Program-made: the position numbers and the translations under genes | DNA from: Melampsora larici-populina 98AG31 | Lineage: Eukaryota; Basidiomycota; Pucciniomycetes; Pucciniales; Melampsoraceae | Reading direction: 5' to 3' | Assembly (NCBI RefSeq): GCF_000204055.1 | Contig: NW_006768785.1 | Location: forward strand, 1,123,496-1,187,495 | DNA: 64,000 nt | Part shown: one piece after another, positions 39,303 to 49,918 of the stretch | How the letters are laid out: each line of letters starts with the position of its first letter | How positions within the stretch are numbered: position 1 is the stretch's first letter | The notes under the pieces: model-generated | Databases searched by the model: none | Told to the model about the DNA's origin: nothing | Seen by the model: the letters and a program-made list of their open reading frames with translations, nothing else

Positions 39303-41083
39303 ATGAATTTTATGAGTCAATTTTCACTTTCTCTGCCTTTCGTAGTTGTCGGGTTGATTTTAACTCTCGTCAGCTGTCAAGCCATTGGGCGAGATGGATT
39401 ATCACCACCAGTGGCTGTATCAAATGCAACCAAGAGGTCTCAGATGCACAAGGCGGGTGGTTCTCCAGGCTTCCAACGAGGACCGTCAAGTGATGCTACC
39501 ACTACTCAGAAACTCAATAACAGCACCGGAAGCGCCCCGGGTAAGATATTGTCCAACGGCATAAACTCTGTTGAGTCCAGCAATCTGGGAAGCTACCAGC
39601 TGTTTGGAAGAGGTCTAGCGACCTCTACTAACATTTCCTCAGGTGGTCAAGCTGAGCAGCCTATGTCAAAGATTTCGGCCCGCTCGCTGATCATATCTGT
39701 GGGTGGGGGTGGAATAATCAAGACCAACCCAATGGAATCAAACAGAGGAAATAATCCGAATGGACCAGCATTTTCTCAACAGCCAAGTAATTCCAACCCT
39801 TCATCTGGTTCTCAACAGCGACCTCCCGTCAATCCGACATCCTCCCCACCATCCACTTCAAATGTTACTGTCAATTCTCAACAGTCTGGTTCGAATACTA
39901 TTTCTAACACTCAAAACTCCTCATCAAATGCTGCATCCAATTCACAGCAACCTCCTAAAAATGGGCCATCCAATCCATCGCAATCTACCTCAAACTCTAC
40001 ATCCAATTCTCAGCAATCCTCTTCGAATGCTACATTCAATTCACAGCAACCTCCTAAAAATGGTCCATCCAATCCATCGCAATCTACCTCAAATTCTACA
40101 TCCAATTCTCAGCAATCGTCGTCGAATGCTACATCCAATTCTCAGCAATCCTCGTCGAATGCTACATCCAACCCTCAGCCACCCTCTTCAAACGCTACAT
40201 CTAATCCTCACCAGTCTTTGCAGAATGAACCCAATCCAGCGCTCGAAAGTCTCAGAAGAAACATCAATTTCGCCTCACGCACAGACTCCACTGCATTATT
40301 GAGAAATGCTGTTAAACAAACTCCGAAACTTTATTGGATAGGTTGTTCTGACTCGAGAGTTTCAGAGACTTTGTTGATCGAGGCAGAGCTAGGAGAGGTT
40401 TTTGTTGAAGTGAGTCGATTCGATTTTGAGCTTTAGCTCACATCTTCCGCCATACCGGTTGACTTTGAGGTAAGCTTACCTGGTACCGTTCGATTTGGTA
40501 TAGCGAAACATTGCCAATCTTTTCAAAGCCGAGGACGCACGTACATCAGCCGGAATGGAATATGCGATTCATTCTCTTAACGTATCCCATGTAGTTCTTG
40601 TTGGACATGAAGGTGAGTGAATCTTGGACCTTTCCGTCTATCGACAATGAATATCGCAAGCTAGGACACTCATTTTGCATCGGCATCTTTCATGACCCAC
40701 AATCTTGGGAACAAGGTTGCGGTGGCTGCGTGACAGCTCTGGCTTCTGCCCGTGAAAACGTCACGGGAAAAGCTCCAGCGGAAAAGTTGAGTGTTGGAGA
40801 GCAGGCTATTGTTGACTGGATTGCGCCTATCCGACAAATGGCGGTGGATATGCTTCAACGTATAGGAGGTACAAGTGCTCAAAGGTCTCCGACGGCCCAA
40901 GAATATCGAAAGCAATTGAGTACCCTGGTCGAACTCAATGTTTTTCAACAAGCACGAAACATTTTAACTTCACCTGTGGTCAAAGACGCAAAACGTCAGG
41001 GCCGCTCTATCTGGGTCTACGGTTGGATTTATGATATTGAAACTGGAAAAATTAGACAAGTATTATCGGAATCATCTTTGTAA
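39303..41083 (+). CDS. Secreted beta-carbonic anhydrase with repetitive Ser/Asn/Gln stalk
   Basis: Three exons (39303-40409, 40504-40612, 40716-41083) join in frame to 527 residues. The N-terminus MNFMSQFSLSLPFVVVGLIL is a signal peptide. Residues of about 140-310 are low complexity: a 33-residue unit (PPKNGPSNPSQSTSNSTSNS and on) occurs twice in a row as a 99-bp duplication, followed by shorter SQQSSSNATSN units with many N-X-S/T sequons. The catalytic domain follows: WIGCSDSRVSE gives the zinc Cys and the Asp-Arg dyad, and VLVGHEG|CGGC, joined across intron 2, gives the His and second zinc Cys. The C-terminal IWVYGWIYDIETGKIRQV is typical of the family. It interconverts CO2 and bicarbonate, probably in the wall or apoplast. 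Most fungal beta-enzymes lack such a stalk. Confidence 0.93.
39960..40157 (+). repeat. 99-bp tandem coding repeat in the carbonic anhydrase stalk
   Basis: The unit starting ATGG(G/T)CCATCCAATCC recurs with a 99-bp period (39961 and 40060), preserving the frame. Shorter 30-33-bp units with CAATTCTCAGCAATC continue to about 40210. Confidence 0.85.
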
Positions 41084-42395
41084 GAAAGAATGTCTTGACT
41101 TGAGGTAGAATTCCTCCAAACATAAATCTTGATTGCATGATAAGTTGTCGATCCCTGAATATTTTCATCAACCAATCTTCTGAAGTTGTCGGCCTGATTT
41201 TTCAAATTGTTATGATAAACATTCACCATAAAATCTCTCTACTTTGGTATTCGGCATGGAGGTTGTCTCATCAGTCATTGAGGACAAGACGACCAGTTGT
41301 AACTCATGCATTCATCTCATCAATTTTCATTGTGTCCTACACCCGTGAACATATGTTGTCGTATCTATGCAGTACAAACTATTTGAAAAGTTAAAACACC
41401 ACAAAGGAATCCATCTCGTCGTCCTCGGTGATAGACCCCGACAAGAGAGCTGTATCCGCGTCGCAATCATTATCATCATCTTGTCTCGTACTTTAGTTGT
41501 AAGAGAGAAATTTAAACTAATAACGCCTCCTGATCCCTATGTTGATTTGCTTCTCCAAAAATGTTCTACCAGCCTTGTTTGATTGGGTTGTCATATGTGT
41601 ATGATGGAATGCTGGTATTGATATTGCCATTATGGAAATATCATCAAGAGCTTCCAATTTGCACATGCGATTGCTCATACTTCCCACAATGACATCATAG
41701 AAATTATATCTAAGACATCTGAAAGAGATAGTCTGAAAATTAACTAATGTCCAACTAACAGCCAGAATCAACATGATTAATCTTACTTCTGGTATTAATA
41801 TTACTCGCTACCTTACAGACATCCTCATCATTTATATTCATTTTGAAACTCTCATTGTCTTGAATATCTCAATACCCTTCTTATTCTTGAAAGTTTCAGT
41901 CATATAGACTTTGTATTCTAACTGCCTCAGTAAGAGAATTGAGATAGGTAAATCTGATGAATGTATTACTATAACATCTAAGATTTAAATTCAATACAAC
42001 AGTTGAACTTACAACTCTTTCATTCATTTACACAGAGTCAATTAAAACTTACCATATGAAATCAACTTGACCAAATCCACCTTTGAAGTATAGAAAAAAA
42101 GGGGGTGGGCAAATCAACACTTTATTCAATTCAAATCTTTGTTGTTAAACTTTTTTGAAACCAAAAAAAGCACATGGACATCAATGGACCCCTTAAGTCT
42201 TGACTTTATAAACAAACAAAGATTTCCCCATCCAGTTTCTATATGTTTTAAATGCAATATTTATATATGTATATATGATTTTTTGCATTCCAGTTACATC
42301 AAAATCCTCAAGTACTAAAATATATACTAGTGACTACTTCACTAATTCACTTTGAAGATCACTCGAATTACTCAAAAATTCATCGCCATCACCAT
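41084..42395. other. Gene-free AT-rich stretch
   Basis: No gene, RNA or clear repeat recognised between the carbonic anhydrase and the transposon nest. Confidence 0.4.
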
Positions 42396-43384
42396 CACTG
42401 TAAACATTATACATCATCCCCAAGTGCAAATGGGAAAATGATTAGTCTTGTAGTTTGTCATAAAAACATCTATCACTGCACACCTGAGCCATAACACCCA
42501 CACTACATATGTGCAACAAGCTAGATAAAATGTTAGCTATCATGTACATACAGGTCTGCTCAGTTCCCTGTTCATCTGAATAAGTAAAGGATTTTACTAA
42601 ATCCAGCCCCCCCTTGCAAGGGTTGACCACCCCCTTTTTAGCCGGGGAAAAGAATAGTACAAGGGTATAATACAAACATGGGATGAGAAGGGGGCGGTCT
42701 GGGACTGTCAAAATTCAGGCGAATTGAAACAAGTCATGATACACATAATATAACATTAACAGCGGATGTAGCATCTTGATTCTGACTTTGGTTTGGGTTA
42801 TTGAACCTGTGTAATCATTGATATTGATGATTAACTTTGTCCTCAACATTGGTAAAGGCTCAGACCAGTCATATGTTTCTGTGGCTGTGAGGGAAATGTA
42901 CCTCCTTCAATGAGAAGATTTCTTCTAGTCAAAAACTCCTTTGCTATTCAAGACAAACATGATTAGTGTCTTTGCCTTGAATCTGAATGCAAGGCGTTTC
43001 TAAAAGCCAGATTGATCAAATTTATAGATGATTGGATGTTAAAACACACTGGCCATGGCATGTCCCAGTGAAGCACGCTCAGCCAAAACTCTTTGGTGCA
43101 TAAGATGGAGTTGTTCTTGAGTCTTGACCATCTCATTCTGGTGGAGGTTTGTCAAGGTCAGTCTCTCACTTGTTTTTGCTCCTAAATTTTTGTTTCCCGG
43201 CTTATTTGGAGAATACAGCTCTAGACCGCCCCCTACGTGGGATATGCAATATTTTCCATTCTTTTACTCAACAATGTCTAGGTGGGTTTGTTAACAAATC
43301 TTTTCTTTTTTATTCATTACTCATCTGCACCAAGTTTGTATGCTTACAAATTCTAAGTTTCCAGGTTGTCCAGGGTATGTCCTA

Positions 43385-43905
43385 GGCAAACCAAAAGTAT
43401 TCGTAATGAATGCTCTTGGTCTCTTGGGGGGGGGCCCCCGACCCTGGTAAGGGCGGAGGGAGGTAGGACTACCCGTGACAGTAGGCGGGAGAGCGCTGGA
43501 CGGTGGGCTAGGCAACTCCCGCTACTAGAAACTTATATATACACATATTACCACACACATTAACTAAACTAACGTAATTTAACTTACCAGTAAGTTGTCC
43601 ACAACCCCACTCTTTCACCTGAATTCGTCTCCTGGGCGGTGGGTGGGTTCGAAAAAGGAGAAGACAAGCTAGAGGCTTGTGTTGTGAGAGAGAAAAAATG
43701 CGATAGGGAGTTTCCAGAGAACGGGCGTGAGGAAGCGGAGATGGGGGATTGACGCGCAAAGAAATTTTTGCAATGAGAGGAAATTTTCCTAAGCTGTCCG
43801 TCAAGGGAATCCCATACGTGGTATAGGGATTTCTGTATTGCCCATAGTCCAACATCAGCCCGTATCATGGAAACAGACGGTACCGTCGTGCCTTTGGGTA
43901 CCGTC
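43385..43905. repeat. GC-rich nested repeat ending in a conserved-loop hairpin
   Basis: It begins near a G9C5 run and ACGGTGGGCTAGGCA, continues through a purine-rich tract (GGGTGGGTTCG, GAAGCGGAG), and ends at the hairpin 43876-43905. The same order, inverted, is seen at 23246-24085. Homology of the host element resumes at about 43910-43955. Confidence 0.5.
43876..43905 (+). repeat. Hairpin with conserved loop, copy B
   Basis: The 9-bp perfect stem GACGGTACC/GGTACCGTC encloses the loop GTCGTGCCTTTG. Confidence 0.75.
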
Positions 43906-44083
43906 CACCATGAATTGAAATACAGCATCAAAGGGACTTCTTCCAGTATGACAAAATGGTCCCCAAAATTGACTACATATACTTCCATAGCTACACAAGC
44001 AATACTAACAAAGCCATTCAACAGTAACAGAAAGGGTGTTACATGGATTTTAGTCAATGGAATTAAACCAAAACTATGACTCA

Positions 44084-44548
44084 CACCACAGGAATCAACT
44101 TGTTTGAAACCCGATTGAGCTTAATTTTGGTGTCCGGGTTTGAAATTTCCTGAAGTCATGAATCTTGTTCACAACTCGTTTGCATTATGTTTGCTGATTC
44201 CCCTCAGGCTGTATGCTGTACTCGGCTGGCCCGTGTATGTACAGTCACATCATACAGCAACATCCCCTTTCACCATTCCCACCTTCATCCTCATTTGTCA
44301 AGCCTGGATCAACCAAAACAAAAACGCAGTTCAGCGGGAACATGATAAGTGGTGAGATATGTAATCAAATGGCTGGAATCACAGGTTTTGGAAGTGCTGT
44401 GTATGTGTATGTATTGTAGGGTACTTGAGGGAAATTGGCAAACATAATGCTAACAAGTTGTGAACAAGATTCACAATTCAAGGAACTTTTGAACCCAGAC
44501 ACCAAAATTTTGTGCAATCAGGTTTCAAACAAGTTGATTCCCGTGGTG
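44084..44548. mobile_element. 465-bp CACCAC-ended element nested in the CACTG element
   Basis: The ends CACCACAGGAATCAACTTG and, in reverse, CACCACGGGAATCAACTTG are flanked by TCA on both sides (44081-44083, 44549-44551). The related element near 22130 shows the uninterrupted site GAGTCAGTGTATG, which confirms the insertion point. Inverted arms run about 105 bp. It has no recognisable gene and shares its terminal hexamer with the 7.9-kb element at 53749. Confidence 0.82.
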
Positions 44549-44958
44549 TCAGTGTATGTAGTCAATCTTTTTTTCTCAAACTGAAAAAAATTTACAGCAG
44601 GCATCACATATGATATACTTGTTCAGATGAGCCAATATCTGAGCAGCTCTGTATGTACATTATGGCTCCAAATTTTTTCATCCTTCTGCACATATGTAGT
44701 GTGAGTGCTATGGCTCTGGTGTGCAGTGATATGTATTTTCATGACAAACTACAATTTTAACCATTTTCCTAATCTCACTTGGGGATAATGTATAATGTTT
44801 ACAGGGCATGATCCATTTAACTTCTACAAACTGTGCATAGTTTGTATCATTATCATTATCATTAATAGTCTCATTCCAAGATTTACTATAACTTTCAAGT
44901 ATCAGACTAAGCAAATGAAAGATTAACTTCAAATGCTTGATTCATTTTACCTAACATA

Positions 44959-45047
44959 CAGTCAAATCGGAAAAGCTTGCCCAATTTTGCCCGCAAAACT
45001 CGAGCAATTTGGCGGGGAATTTGTGACAAGCTTTTCCGGTTTGACTG
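44959..45047. mobile_element. 89-bp pogo/mariner-like mini element
   Basis: The ends CAGTCAAATCGGAAAAGCTT and, in reverse, CAGTCAAACCGGAAAAGCTT are flanked by TA on both sides. TA duplication and a CAGT start fit the Tc1/mariner-pogo group. There is no coding capacity. Confidence 0.7.
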
Positions 45048-45150
45048 TACATACAAAAGTTTGAAATTAGCTCAAGATTAATGAATTGCAACTGCTGATC
45101 AAAACTCTAGTGACTATGTAGCTAAATCAAGACCCATTCATAAAAATAGT

Positions 45151-45626
45151 AACTCAACTATAATTGAAAATTCTTTCATCATCTTATAACAAACCTTTAT
45201 ACTCTCATCTGACTTGCCTAAGAGTTGTATGATGTCTTAAGGAATGTGTTGTAAACTCTTTTTACTACTTTCTTCAGCATGGGTCATTTGTTGGGCCAGA
45301 AGTACCCAAACAACTTCCAAATGATTGATGACCCCAAAAGTCAACTCAGCTAAAGTTGAAAATTCTTTCATCTTATAACACTGCATGGATAATGTATTTC
45401 ACCCATGCGGAAAATGATTGCATTTAATGCAGAAATTGATTGCAAATGCAGAAAACATGAATGCATTATTCATGCAGTGTAATAAACCTTTATCTCTCAT
45501 CTGACTTGCCTGAGAGTTATAGGATGTCTTGGGGAATGTGTTGCAAACTTTGTTTACTACTTTCTCCAGCATGCATCATTTGTTGGGCCAGAAGTACCTA
45601 AACAACTTCCAAATGATCAAGGACCC
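45151..45626. repeat. Tandem duplication of about 185 bp, second copy interrupted
   Basis: Copy 1 (45151-45335) and copy 2 (45343-45626) share TGTTGGGCCAGAAGTACC and most of their length. Copy 2 carries a 101-bp insert at 45379-45479. Confidence 0.85.
45379..45479. mobile_element. 101-bp CACTG-ended mini element
   Basis: The ends CACTGCATGGATAATG and, in reverse, CACTGCATGAATAATG are flanked by TAA on both sides. The adjacent duplicate lacks it (CTTATAACAAACC), giving a paralogous empty site. Confidence 0.82.
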
Positions 45627-46320
45627 TCACCTCTTTGTATCCCATGAAACACAGCCTGTTCCACAATAGGCACGAGTTTTTACAGGTCAACAGCCACACC
45701 CCATTATCAATGTTTGACAGCTTCAAAGCTCCATACACATAAAACCTTACCAAAAGCAATTCAGACTGTTTGTAGTCCAGAACAATGCTCTCTCATAGTA
45801 CCATTTCTCCAACAAGAACCCAATCTATGTAAGTCAAATTGTGTAATGCCATTGAAATCTTTTCTTCACATCTCATATCACAAGAAAATTCATAAAGACA
45901 AAACCCAATCAAAACAAGGTATCATCCTCACAAACTCACTCAATCTTGTAACATGAGACCATTATCCAGTCAAAGAAAATGTAAAATGGATGAAATCAAG
46001 AAGAACATGATCATTAATTGTATCAAAGCTTATTTTTTCTCTTTTGTCTTGCAGAACACTCAAAAAAAAGAAGAGATGAACCGCAAGAATGTGAACTAGA
46101 TAGACATCAAACATGAACAAACACACACACACAACCAACTCATCTCTCATCTTGATTATAAACCAATTCAAGGAGATCAAATGATTGCTTGTCCAACTTG
46201 TTCTTCGTTCACTTGAATGTTTTACCATCAGCGTACTCAAGTCCATCGAAGCTATATCAAAACAGATGCGTTCTAATATCGGTCAAACGATCCACGTCAC
46301 ATGTATGATCATTCAAAAGC
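45627..46320. other. Intergenic region downstream of eEF1B-gamma
   Basis: No gene is supported. It includes the 3' flank of the eEF1B-gamma gene with a CA-rich tract near 46117-46132. Confidence 0.4.
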
Positions 46321-47974
46321 TTACGTGTTGTCCCAGTTCCAGCAACCTTTGATGAAATCAAGGTCCTTCTTGAAGTCGAGGGGTTCAAACGCATAGCTTT
46401 CCCAATCAGGTGCAACATCAAAGACAGCCTTGAAGTCATTTCCTCGGATCATGTATGCACCTTGGATCTTCGATGCATTGTTTTTACCATAGACACCGGC
46501 ACTAAAGACCATTGAATTTTTGGTCAGCTAAGCCAGGAAAGATCAAGAACATCCACTTTACAACTTACGAGCCGAAAAGGTACTTGCGCGAACCCTCCAA
46601 TCGGTTGTGGAAACCTCCGATCAAGTTGGAAGACATGAAGACTTGAGTTAATTCCTCATTGTACTGATGCCATTGAACGTCACCAACAAAGACATCAGGT
46701 TAGCGTTGAACGCAAAAAGATCAAAAATGGACATCCAATCACTTGCCTTGTAAGAAACTTTCCAGAATGAGTATTCACTCAAGTCGATGTTGTCCTCGAG
46801 CCACTTCATGGCAACAGGGAATTCCGAGTTGGAGTATTGACGTTTCCATTCATCGAATGGGAAACATTTGGCAGGTCCTAAGGCCTCACAAGGGTGCTTG
46901 GCCTTGGGCTCAGCAGGTACTGCAGGCTCTTCTTCTTCGTCATCCTTCTTGGCCTTCTTCTCCGACTTGGGGGCAGCAGCAGCTACTGGTGCTTTCTCCT
47001 TCTTTGGTGGGCTGTACTCCACTCGCTTTGCAAGAAGTGTGATTTCACCACCTGCTGCAGACAAGAAAGCAGGTTGGTGGGTGATTGTCTGGAAATGTCT
47101 GAACACGTTGGGGTATTTTGCCTTCCATGGGGCATCAAGGATAAAACCAGCGGCCCAAGAGAGGTGACTAGCCAAGAAGATATCGGCAAGTGTGATACGC
47201 TCTCCAACGAAGAAAGTGCGAGAGTGTAACAACTTGTCGAGGGTAGCGAAAAGACCGGCAGCCTTCTTTTCGGCGTTGGTGACGTTGACCTTGTTGTAAG
47301 GCTTGTTGTATGGTGCGAGAACCACGATTCTGTGAGAAAGATCGTTTGAATAGAGAGTCTTGAGCTTCATAGGACATATACGCAGTGCGAGTGTATACAA
47401 GAAACAACTTACTGCTCAGCTAGAGAGCCGACGAGCTCTGTGCTGAAGAAGAGAGACCACTGGAGAACTTCAGCCTCTTGCTCCTTCGATTGACCCAACA
47501 ATTTAGCCTTGGAGTTGATCGAGGCAAGGTACTGATCAAAAAGATTCCACGTCAGTCGGATTCTACACGGTGAGTTTTGAAGCCAACTAAATCATGGCTT
47601 ACATGAGCGATGGCAACAGATTCGGTGATGTTGATTCCAGGACCTTCGAGAGCAGGGATCTTTCCTTGACTGTGAGGGAATTTAGCAAAGTAAGCCTCAT
47701 CGAGACCTTCTTTGGTAGCAAGGTTGATTGGAGAAAGCTTCAAGTCGATTCCTTCAAGTTGAGCCTGTTAAGTAAATTAAGATTTGATGAGTGAAGTTCC
47801 AAGAAGATTTGAATGATGAATTGAAGAATAGAAAGAGATATCCAACTCACAGCAACTAAACAAGCTCGGGTTCGAGGGTTAGACTGATGAAAAGAAAAGT
47901 GAGCTAAAGAGACCGATTTCAAGATAGATCAAAGAAATCTTTCTAACCTCGGAACCGTAGAGAGTGAAGGACAT
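46321..47974 (-). CDS. EEF1G: Translation elongation factor eEF1B gamma subunit
   Basis: Exon 1 (47948-47974) encodes MSFTLYGSE, exon 2 (47851-47883) SNPRTRACLVA, and later exons AQLEGIDLKLSPINLATKE and FPHSQGKIPALEGPGINITE, a GST N-terminal fold. The GST C-terminal fold follows (FFVGERITLADIFLASHLSW). A Lys/Ala/Glu-rich linker (KKAKKDDEEEEPAVPAEPK) leads to the conserved C-terminal domain: EALGPAKCFPFDEWKRQYSN, then GGFHNRLEGSRKYLFG, and the end FIKGCWNWDNT with the stop at 46321-46323. The gamma subunit scaffolds the nucleotide-exchange complex that recharges eEF1A with GTP. All parts of the normal protein are present. It is transcribed away from the complex I gene across a 375-bp shared upstream region. 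Confidence 0.97.
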
Positions 47975-48349
47975 GATGATTAAAGAAAAATGGGTTAATT
48001 GGAGATGGATGAATGAGTTATTGTTGTTGTGAAGTAGAAAGTTAAAGTGATCGATCGATTGACAACTTTAATGTGAAGGGGGAAGAAGCTGTTGACCAAT
48101 ACCCGCGACAAACCAGATTTGAAAAAAGTGGTCATCGGGTGACACACTGCGCAGCCGCAGCTCAGCAAATCACCTGGCTGTCATCGACTCTCCGTTCTCT
48201 CCCAGCTGAATATGTCACAGCTGGAATATTTCACATGCATGAAATCCAGCTTGAAGCCTTCGATCAACAATCAACATCAATCACCAAGCCAGAATCCAAT
48301 CGAAAGCTCAACTCCAAGGAACTCCAAATTGAAATCAAATATAAAAACA
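47975..48349. promoter_or_regulatory. Shared upstream region of two divergent housekeeping genes
   Basis: The 375 bp between the start codons of eEF1B-gamma (minus) and the complex I 9.5-kDa subunit (plus) must hold both promoters. No clear TATA box was seen. Confidence 0.5.
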
Positions 48350-48902
48350 ATGTCAGCTGCTTCATTACCCAAACTCAATGTCCTAAGACGAACTCAGCAA
48401 TACCTGGTAAGCTTCTATCTATTTCGAACTCATCTTCATAACCTTTGAAAATAAACCTGATGGTCAAACTGATTTCTTGGTTCTCAAATCTTTCAATTCC
48501 CTTCCATTCTGACCAAATAGAGACGTCAAGCACATGAAAATCCTGCAATCTTTTGGTCTATCGCTATCGGATCAGCAGGTGAAATTCAATTTGTTAACTT
48601 AAATTTGATCCAACTTGATCTACAGTTCAATCCTAAGGCTTTTGAAATCATCTCCTGGGTTGGATTTTAGGACCGGTCTTATTAGCCACCGTACCACCAA
48701 TCCGACGTAATTATTTTGGTTATCGATCTCCTGAACCAATACCTGGTTCATACCCTCGTAAATCATTTATTTCTCTTCTATATAAAACGGTTTGTAATCC
48801 CAAAATTTTGCTTTGAATACTAAACCCTTTTTCTTTTGTTTGTAGTTCCTAACAGGTCAAGGGATAGTCAATTATCAGGATATGATGATTAAACGTTTTT
48901 GA
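48350..48902 (+). CDS. nuo9.5: NADH:ubiquinone oxidoreductase 9.5 kDa subunit (complex I)
   Basis: Four exons (48350-48406, 48521-48578, 48671-48789, 48846-48902) join in frame to 96 residues. The start MSAASLPKLNVLRRTQQYLR is followed by AHENPAIFWSIAIGSAGPVL then TVPPIRRNYFGYRSPEPIPG and SYPRKSF. This matches the pattern of the fungal 9.5-kDa subunit: a basic start, one membrane helix preceded by (E)(K/N)PAxFWS, and the VPPIRR motif. The protein is an accessory subunit of mitochondrial complex I. It ends NYQDMMIKRF, which is longer than I expect for filamentous ascomycete forms. It is too short and too split to show up as one open frame. Confidence 0.85.
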
Positions 48903-49918
48903 GAGTTTCCTTTGTTTTTTTGTTATATATATACTTCAATTCGATACACCTACCCAATACTTAGGTTTTTGTTTGATTAAAGTGGGTTTCTTTTTCTTTT
49001 TTTCTTGTGGGGTTTGAAATTCATTGAACTATCTTCAAAACCTGCTTGATACCTTGAGATCATCCTTTACTTCAGGATGCGAAAAGAGCATTCTACGTGT
49101 ACATCGTTTGTGCGAGTAACTCCCTCTTAGCGTTCCAGGACTATGATGTGTCAGACAAATGGTAATCTGGCATGTGATCCATGTGGTGTGAGTGCAGTGG
49201 CCCGTAGCCATGACTGACCCTCATAGTTCCCACTCGATGGGAGTGAGTGAGAATAAATAACCCGACCAAAGCTTGCGGTTGCGGTCATCTGGCGATTTGC
49301 ACCTGAAGATCATAAGTCTAAAATACGGGATCAGTGAATGGACGGCTGATTGGCTTTGGGCCCCTTTGTCATATGTGAGCTCGATGAGGTTTTACAAAGC
49401 CTGTTCAACGACGCGTGACCTAGGCAAGCCAGCAAACCTCAATCAGATGAACGCAAAAGATCATACAATTGGGTCATGAAGATATGATCGAGAAAAGTAG
49501 GTTTTTCCAACATTGAGAGTTTCATCAAAGAAAGTCAACTAAAAAACATTTAATGCAAATCAAGGGGGAATAGAGAAGATCAAAGTAAAGAACCTGTGAG
49601 CATCAGTTTACACAGTCACTGTCAGCAAATCTGAAAGCGGTAGAAGAACAAATCAGTTATGACTAAACTTGCCCTGATTGACCATGAACTTTGAATGCTG
49701 ATTGAGTAAGATCAACTCCGCAAGAGAAAGACAGCACAGTTAAATTAGTCAGATTGGATTGGATGAAAAAAGATTGCAAAGGGTCTGACTAACTCCTGAA
49801 GTTGATGACCAGAATATTTAATAAGCAGCTGAGCAGAGCTAGAATACGATTGCTTTATAAGATTTTTGTTTATTGAGTTGAATCCAATCAAAGATACTCT
49901 ACTGTGTTCTAGTCGAAG
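48903..49918. other. Intergenic region
   Basis: No gene seen. It contains T-rich sequence downstream of the complex I gene and the presumed promoter of the hydrolase gene. Confidence 0.4.

Larger units (their letters stand above)
42396..44806. mobile_element. CACTG-ended DNA element of about 2.4 kb with nested insertions
   Basis: The left end is CACTGTAAACATTATAC and the right end in reverse is CCCTGTAAACATTATAC, flanked by CAT on both sides (42393-42395 and 44807-44809). Inverted arms run for about 190 bp (42396-42590 against 44615-44806). Its right 390 bp, after removing the nested element at 44084-44548, matches 22006-22394 of the smaller element. No intact transposase was seen. The centre (about 43385-43905) is a separate GC-rich repeat. 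Confidence 0.75.

Noticed and set aside
39760..40302. Plus-strand 180-residue open frame with LRMLHPI/ILSN repeats
   Set aside because: It is the shifted frame of the 99-bp and 30-bp repeats in the carbonic anhydrase stalk; periodic DNA stays open in more than one frame.
46868..47229. Plus-strand open frames opposite eEF1B-gamma
   Set aside because: They are antisense shadows of a strongly conserved coding region.
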